Shown: positions 14,711 through 18,817 of the stretch, piece by piece
Layout of the letters: every line of letters begins with the position of its first letter
Numbering within the stretch: the first letter of the stretch is position 1
Assembly (NCBI GenBank): GCA_022736595.1
Contig: DZDC01000045.1
Location: 1 to 18,817, forward strand
Source: Draconibacterium orientale
GTDB taxonomy: Bacteria; Bacteroidota; Bacteroidia; Bacteroidales; UBA1556
DNA: 18,817 bases
Direction: 5' to 3'
The notes under the pieces: model-generated
Told to the model about the DNA's origin: nothing
Database searches by the model: none
What the model saw: the letters and a program-made list of their open reading frames with translations, nothing else
Program-made: the position numbers and the translations under genes

Positions 14711-15616
14711 ATGATAGATCAACTCCAAATAGGAAACCTCCGATGGATACACATTCCCATTGCAAGCGAAAGTAATATGGACTTTTTGCGTACACATTTC
14801 GACTTTCACCCTTTGGATATCGAAGATTGTGAATCAAAAGTGCAACGACCCAAAATTGATATTTACGACGACTATCGCTTCTTGATCCTTCATTTTCCTT
14901 ATTTTGATAAGGCTTTGAAGTTCATTAAAACCAAAGAGGTGAAAATATTTTGGGGTCCCGATTATGTGATTACCCTCGGAACGCATTGGGTCATCCGCAC
15001 CCTCTTTGCCAAAACCAAAGAAGAAGCCGACTTGGATGTGGACGAACTTCCAAACACCAGCGACGTTTTGCTCTACAGCATCATGGATTCGCTTATCAAC
15101 GAAAGCCTCAAACTCCTTAATATGATTGAGGATTCGCTGGATCACATCAGCAGAGATATGTTTGAGAAAAAAGCCGAAGGCACCATCGAACGCATCAGCA
15201 TTACCCGCAAAAATCTGGTGCTCCTCAACACCGCCTTTAAACCCCAACTAAGACTTTTTCAGAAATTTGAATCGGGAGTTATTCGCGGTTTTACTGAGGG
15301 TTTGGAAGACTATTGGGGAAATATCCTCGACTCCTATCAAAAAGTGTACGACAGCATCGAAGACTATCAGGAGCTTATTCAAGGTTTAGCCCTCACCTTC
15401 GACTCGCTTCAGGCCAATAAAACCAACGAAATTATGAAGGTGCTCACCGTGTTTTCGTCGGTGCTTTTGCCCCTGACCTTCCTTACCGGATACTTTGGAA
15501 TGAATGTGCACCTTCCCTATCAAAATAATCCCTTGTCCACCTACATTCTTACGGCAGGCATGATTCTCCTTATTTTTGGTCTGCTGTACTATTTTAAGCG
15601 CAGAAAATGGATATAG
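14711..15616 (+). CDS. CorA-family magnesium/divalent metal transporter
   Basis: A 301-residue inner-membrane channel protein. The long N-terminal cytoplasmic domain contains the CorA-type start (LRWIHIPIASESNMDFL, FHPLDIEDCESKVQRPKIDIYDDYRFLILHFP), followed by long helices (SLINESLKLLNMIEDSLDHISRDMFEKK). At the C-terminus are two transmembrane helices: the first ends in the signature YFGMN (GMN at residues 263-265) and the second is YILTAGMILLIFGLLYYF, followed by a basic tail (KRRKWI). This is the complete CorA architecture; the GMN motif forms the selectivity filter for Mg2+ in studied members. The histidine kinase gene begins 36 bases downstream, so co-transcription is likely, but a link between Mg2+ and the kinase is only a guess. 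Confidence 0.93.
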   Translation: MIDQLQIGNLRWIHIPIASESNMDFLRTHFDFHPLDIEDCESKVQRPKIDIYDDYRFLILHFPYFDKALKFIKTKEVKIFWGPDYVITLGTHWVIRTLFAKTKEEADLDVDELPNTSDVLLYSIMDSLINESLKLLNMIEDSLDHISRDMFEKKAEGTIERISITRKNLVLLNTAFKPQLRLFQKFESGVIRGFTEGLEDYWGNILDSYQKVYDSIEDYQELIQGLALTFDSLQANKTNEIMKVLTVFSSVLLPLTFLTGYFGMNVHLPYQNNPLSTYILTAGMILLIFGLLYYFKRRKWI

Positions 15617-15652
15617 CGCAGGAAACAATTCCCAATTATTAATTTGTGAAGT

Positions 15653-17167
15653 ATGAACATTTATTCCAAAAAAAGGCATTGGAAATTTCTTCTCCTTTTG
15701 GCGGCCTTGGGTATCGTCATTACTTCGCTATGGTACACCAATGGGTTTATTGCCAAGCTAGCCCAAAACGAAAAAGTACAGGTGGAACTCTGGGCCAATG
15801 CCATCAGCCGCAAAGCAATACTAGTGAAACATACCGAAAAACTTTTCGAAAATCTTAGAAACAAAGAACGCCGGTACGTTTACCTGTGGACCGAAGCCGC
15901 CAAGATGCTCATCACAGCAGAAAATACAGAAAACATCGACTTTTATACCAACGTTATTTCGGGTAATCAAGACATTCCCGTAATCGTAACCGATGCTGAT
16001 AGCAACATCAACGCCTTTAAAAATCTTAATCCCGAACACAAATCCACAGGAAAACTCTCGGCCAAGGACATTGCTGAATTTACCGATTACGCCCCCATTG
16101 TGGTGCCTTATTTTGAAGACAAATACAATTATATCTACTACCGAAATTCAAATACTTACTACGAACTCAAAAATACCCTCGACGATTTGAGCTCTTCCTT
16201 TTTGGATGAAATTGTAAACAACAACCTCTCGGCTCCAGTGATTATCACAGACAGTGCCAGGCTAAAGGTTATCGCTTATGGCGGAGGATTTGATACTTTG
16301 GTTTTTAAAGACAGTGCTGCCTTTGCACAAAAATTAGCCTCCATGGAATCGGACAATACTCCCATCCGCATCGAACTGCCTTACCAAGGAATCAACTATA
16401 TTTTTTACGAAGAGTCGCCTAACTTAAGGAGAGTGCGCTATTTTCCTCCGGTATTGCTTACCGTCATCGGCCTTTTCTTGATTATCAGCTATGTGCTTTT
16501 TTCCATCTCACGTCGCAACGAACAAAGCAAAGTATGGGCGGGTATGGCCAAAGAAACTGCCCATCAACTGGGTACGCCCATCTCCTCCCTCATGGGCTGG
16601 CTCGAAATGCTCAAGATCAATAACCCAGATTTACAAGGCATTACCGAAATGAGCCAAGACATTGATCGTCTGAAATTGGTTTCGGAGCGCTTTTCAAAGA
16701 TTGGCTCTCAACCCGAACTTGTCCCCACCCATTTGCTCGAAATCATTCATTCGGTGGTGGATTATATGCAGCTACGGGCACCTCGCAAAGTGAAAATAGA
16801 CCTTGTGGAGCCTAACTTCGACCTTCAACCCATTCGAGCCAATGCTCCCTTGATGATTTGGGTTTTTGAAAATCTCATTCGCAATGCCATCGATGCCATT
16901 GGAAGTGAAGCAGGTAAAATTACAATCCACCTCGAAACCTCCGACAAAAACCTCATCATTGATGTCACCGATACGGGAAAAGGAATTCCGGCTTCGCAAC
17001 AGAAAGCCATTTTTAATCCTGGTTTTTCAACCAAAGCCCGAGGCTGGGGTCTCGGTCTTAGCCTTGCCAGACGCATCATTACTGAATACCACGGTGGAAA
17101 AATTTTCTTAAAAAAATCAACCATTGGAGTGGGTAGCACCTTCAGAATAATTTTGCATTTTCGTTAG
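15653..17167 (+). CDS. Orphan membrane sensor histidine kinase
   Basis: A 504-residue kinase. Transmembrane helix 1 is at about residues 11-33. A roughly 225-residue extracytoplasmic sensor region follows, without a domain I recognise. Helix 2 is at about 263-285. The dimerisation/phosphoacceptor box KVWAGMAKETAHQLGTPISSLMGWLEML has the phosphorylated histidine at 304. The ATPase domain has the N-box ENLIRNAIDAI (N407, N411), G1 DTGKGIP (from D440) and G2 GWGLGLSLARRI (from 464), so all catalytic motifs are intact. This is a family I recognise from Bacteroidota, with H-box HQLGTPISSL in place of HELRTP. No response regulator gene is adjacent. The start ATG 15653 fits. Confidence 0.93.
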   Translation: MNIYSKKRHWKFLLLLAALGIVITSLWYTNGFIAKLAQNEKVQVELWANAISRKAILVKHTEKLFENLRNKERRYVYLWTEAAKMLITAENTENIDFYTNVISGNQDIPVIVTDADSNINAFKNLNPEHKSTGKLSAKDIAEFTDYAPIVVPYFEDKYNYIYYRNSNTYYELKNTLDDLSSSFLDEIVNNNLSAPVIITDSARLKVIAYGGGFDTLVFKDSAAFAQKLASMESDNTPIRIELPYQGINYIFYEESPNLRRVRYFPPVLLTVIGLFLIISYVLFSISRRNEQSKVWAGMAKETAHQLGTPISSLMGWLEMLKINNPDLQGITEMSQDIDRLKLVSERFSKIGSQPELVPTHLLEIIHSVVDYMQLRAPRKVKIDLVEPNFDLQPIRANAPLMIWVFENLIRNAIDAIGSEAGKITIHLETSDKNLIIDVTDTGKGIPASQQKAIFNPGFSTKARGWGLGLSLARRIITEYHGGKIFLKKSTIGVGSTFRIILHFR

Positions 17168-17184
17168 CTTTCTTTGTATTTTTG
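17152..17184 (+). promoter_or_regulatory. Promoter of the DUF3575-like barrel gene
   Basis: TTTG at 17152-17155 and TATTTTTG at 17177-17184 are separated by 21 bases, which fits the Bacteroidota -33/-7 arrangement well. It overlaps the end of the kinase gene and leaves a leader of about 65 bases to ATG 17255, so the last gene need not depend on the kinase operon. Confidence 0.6.
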
Positions 17185-17254
17185 AACTTTATAATTCTGA
17201 TTATACATCCTATGTTTTTTAAACCATACCATTGTAACTTATTGATTATATCCT

Positions 17255-18010
17255 ATGAAGAATTTTTTTAGATCTCTGATTGCAGTGCTTTTTATAACTT
17301 CTCTGCTTACATTGGCCGCTCAAGACCAACCGGATTCTTTAGTCCGAAATTTTCGCAATACCATTACCATCAACATTTCGAGCCCTTTAATTATTTCACC
17401 ACGCTTCTTTACGCTTGGATATGAACGTATCTTGCCCAAAAACCAAAGTTTTACGGTAAACATTGGAACCTTCTCCCTTCCAAAATATAATCAAAACCTC
17501 ATTGACTCTTTACAATTGGATGTGAAATACAAAGACTTAGGCTTTCATTTTTCGTTTGACTACCGGTTTTACTTAAAAAAGGAAAATAAATATCCAGCTC
17601 CTCGAGGCGTTTATTTTGCTCCCTACTATACTTTCAATTATCTAAACAGAACCAATACTTGGCATATAAACACCTCTACTTATGTGGGAGATGTTAATAC
17701 TAATTACAAATTGAACATCCACATGCTGGGTCTTCAGTTGGGATATCAATTTGTTATCAAAGATCGATGGGCCATTGATTTAATCCTTTTCGGTCCTGGT
17801 ATTGGATATTATGGTCTTAATGCTGTCTTAAATAGCAAACTTGACTTAGAATTGGAAGGTGAAATATATGAAAAGTTAGAAGAAACCATCGCCAAAAGGT
17901 TTCCTGGATTTTACGATCTCGTCAATGCAGGCTCTTTTGAAAACTCAGCTTCCTTTAGAACGCTATCGGGTGGATTTCGGTATGCAGTGCATATGGGTTA
18001 TAGGTTTTAA
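17255..18010 (+). CDS. Outer-membrane beta-barrel protein (DUF3575-like)
   Basis: A 251-residue protein with an N-terminal signal peptide (MKNFFRS, hydrophobic stretch to about residue 20, cleavage near TLAAQ-DQ). The mature part has amphipathic strands with aromatic ends: TITINISSPLIISPRFFTLGYERIL, FHFSFDYRFYLKKEN, GVYFAPYYTFNYLN, IHMLGLQLGYQFVIKDRWAIDLILFGPGIGYYG, and a final SGGFRYAVHMGYRF ending in phenylalanine. A loop at about 195-225 is charged and helical (LDLELEGEIYEKLEETIAKRFPGF). The layout resembles DUF3575-type barrel proteins, but I cannot confirm the family. It follows the histidine kinase by 87 bases and has its own candidate promoter. Confidence 0.8.
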   Translation: MKNFFRSLIAVLFITSLLTLAAQDQPDSLVRNFRNTITINISSPLIISPRFFTLGYERILPKNQSFTVNIGTFSLPKYNQNLIDSLQLDVKYKDLGFHFSFDYRFYLKKENKYPAPRGVYFAPYYTFNYLNRTNTWHINTSTYVGDVNTNYKLNIHMLGLQLGYQFVIKDRWAIDLILFGPGIGYYGLNAVLNSKLDLELEGEIYEKLEETIAKRFPGFYDLVNAGSFENSASFRTLSGGFRYAVHMGYRF

Positions 18011-18158
18011 TAAAACCTAACACCTTTTAGGTAGGTTCTTGGCAAATGCAACTTTATTGTTTACAAATCACTATTGTCCGACTGCCATTTCTTTCCATCA
18101 AATTCGCTCAGTGCAATGAATATTGCCATAAGTTGTCTTCTTGCTTGATTACTTTGCA

Positions 18159-18553
18159 TCAGTTTTTTCTTAGTATTGTCAATATCCTGCCTACGAATTC
18201 GCTCGTCTTGCCCGTTTTCTCAATATCGATATCATCAAAAACATAGCAGGTTACGCCAGATGTATGCTCTCCCTTTGACTTTACATGGTTCACAAATTGT
18301 TTAGCAAAACGCATCAACAGTTTTCGCCAGTTCATCAAAGAATTGTTCATCAGACGGTAAAAGGTATTGTCATCAATCATTTCAAGAGAGTTTGTGCTCC
18401 GGTTTTGCATCCAGCAAACACTTTCATTCCTAGGCCTAATGAAAATGAGCGAAGTAAAAGCACTGAAACGCTATACCCTTTGCTATTTACAGAATCGAAT
18501 GCGCCAAAAAATCGCCCAATTTTGAAAGCAGTAAAGAATTGGAGGCCCCTTCG
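18159..18553 (-). pseudogene. Decayed IS4-type transposase fragment
   Basis: The minus strand carries transposase-like sequence in two frames. From 18553 to 18377 one frame gives TAFKIGRFFGAFDSVNSKGYSVSVLL and ends at TGA. From 18410 the next frame gives STNSLEMIDDNTFYRLMNNS, then NWRKLLMRFAKQF and CYVFDDIDIEKTGKTSEFVGRI, which ends at a stop at 18159. The pieces match, in order, the N-terminal part of IS4-like DDE transposases of Bacteroidota; the aspartates in YVFDDIDIEKTGK would include the first catalytic D. The rest of the catalytic domain is missing. Downstream in yet another frame is NTKKKLMQSNQARRQLMAIF up to a stop at 18061, which I do not recognise. There is no intact start. Confidence 0.7.
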
Positions 18554-18768
18554 TTAGTTTTATCATTATTGCAAAGAACCCTCTCCAATTCGTGTAAATG
18601 TGTTATTTTTGATGTGATATGTAGTGTGTTTGAACTTGATATGCCTATTGTCTTGTAACGAACACAATTATATCTATTTAAGTCCTATTAACCACTCCTT
18701 TTATTTTTTATAAATAAAATCAACACTTCCACACGTGGGAAACTTTAATAAAGATACTATCTTTGATC
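18554..18768. other. Gene-free AT-rich stretch
   Basis: No coding signal or RNA gene was seen. It holds an AT-only hairpin (TTTTATTT at 18699-18706 pairing with AAATAAAA at 18712-18719). It lies between the transposase fragment and the possible insertion-sequence end, and could include the 5' end of the old element. Confidence 0.4.
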
Positions 18769-18817
18769 TTAGTACATGACAAAAAGTTACAATAGATTTA
18801 AGATTCAACTATATTGT
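18769..18817. repeat. Possible insertion-sequence end at right edge
   Basis: TTAGTACATGACAA at 18769-18782 is the exact reverse complement of positions 16-29. If it is a terminal inverted repeat with its outer end at 18769, the last 49 bases are the start of an insertion sequence continuing beyond the window. Beyond the 14 bases the two edges diverge, as the two inner sides of one element would. Confidence 0.4.

Noticed and set aside
18015..18032. Inverted pair ACCTAA-N6-TTAGGT after the last beta-barrel gene as a terminator
   Set aside because: A six-pair AT-rich stem without a T-run is too weak to call.
16..18782. The whole window as one large transposon with 14-bp terminal inverted repeats
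   Set aside because: The interior is core chromosome (tRNA-Leu, recO, RNase H, carbamate kinase) and there is no intact transposase or integrase. Insertion-sequence copies at contig edges explain the ends better.
1..18817. CRISPR array, prophage, toxin-antitoxin or secretion-island content
   Set aside because: No regularly spaced repeats, phage structural genes or recognised defence genes were seen on either strand.

Overview
The window reads as a chromosomal contig of a low-GC member of the phylum Bacteroidota, probably class Bacteroidia; I would not go below class. The evidence is a secreted protein with a C-terminal type IX secretion (T9SS) sorting domain, several Bacteroidota-type -7 promoter boxes (TAnnTTTG) upstream of genes that mostly lack Shine-Dalgarno sequences, an RNase H1 with a viroplasmin-like N-terminal domain, an orphan membrane histidine kinase of a Bacteroidota-type family, and many lipoproteins and outer-membrane beta-barrel proteins.

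Layout, left to right. (1) Positions 1-2750 hold a small lipoprotein, a cupin protein and a DUF438-hemerythrin-PAS protein, all on the minus strand. They are followed by a broken segment in which a 168-bp copy of the 5' part of the cupin gene is joined, in frame, to the decayed remains of a small ACT-like protein gene. (2) Positions 2752-5211 are a large T9SS-secreted Asp-box/beta-propeller protein on the minus strand, with a strong hairpin terminator. (3) Positions 5579-6877 are a plus-strand pair: a WYL-domain regulator and a small HIRAN-domain protein. (4) Positions 7093-8742 hold tRNA-Leu(CAA) and a polysaccharide flippase, both minus strand. (5) Positions 9004-10975 are a two-gene operon for carbamate kinase and ornithine carbamoyltransferase, the ATP-yielding half of arginine/citrulline fermentation. 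No arginine deiminase gene is present here. (6) Positions 11143-12417 are a beta-barrel protein and RNase H1 on the plus strand. They converge, across a palindrome-rich spacer, on recO and an upstream hydrolase-like lipoprotein on the minus strand (12546-14472). (7) Positions 14711-18010 run on the plus strand: a CorA-type Mg2+ transporter, the histidine kinase, and another beta-barrel protein. (8) The right end holds a decayed transposase fragment. Both extreme ends carry the same 14-bp sequence in inverted orientation, which suggests the contig is bounded by copies of one insertion sequence.

Most of the window is ordinary core genome. The least ordinary parts are the cupin 5'-end duplication flanking the DUF438/hemerythrin gene with its fused pseudogene, the insertion-sequence-like ends, the short repeats between the T9SS gene and the WYL regulator, and the double palindrome between RNase H and recO. 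I found no CRISPR array, prophage or recognisable defence or toxin system. The WYL-HIRAN pair is the only hint in that direction and it is weak.
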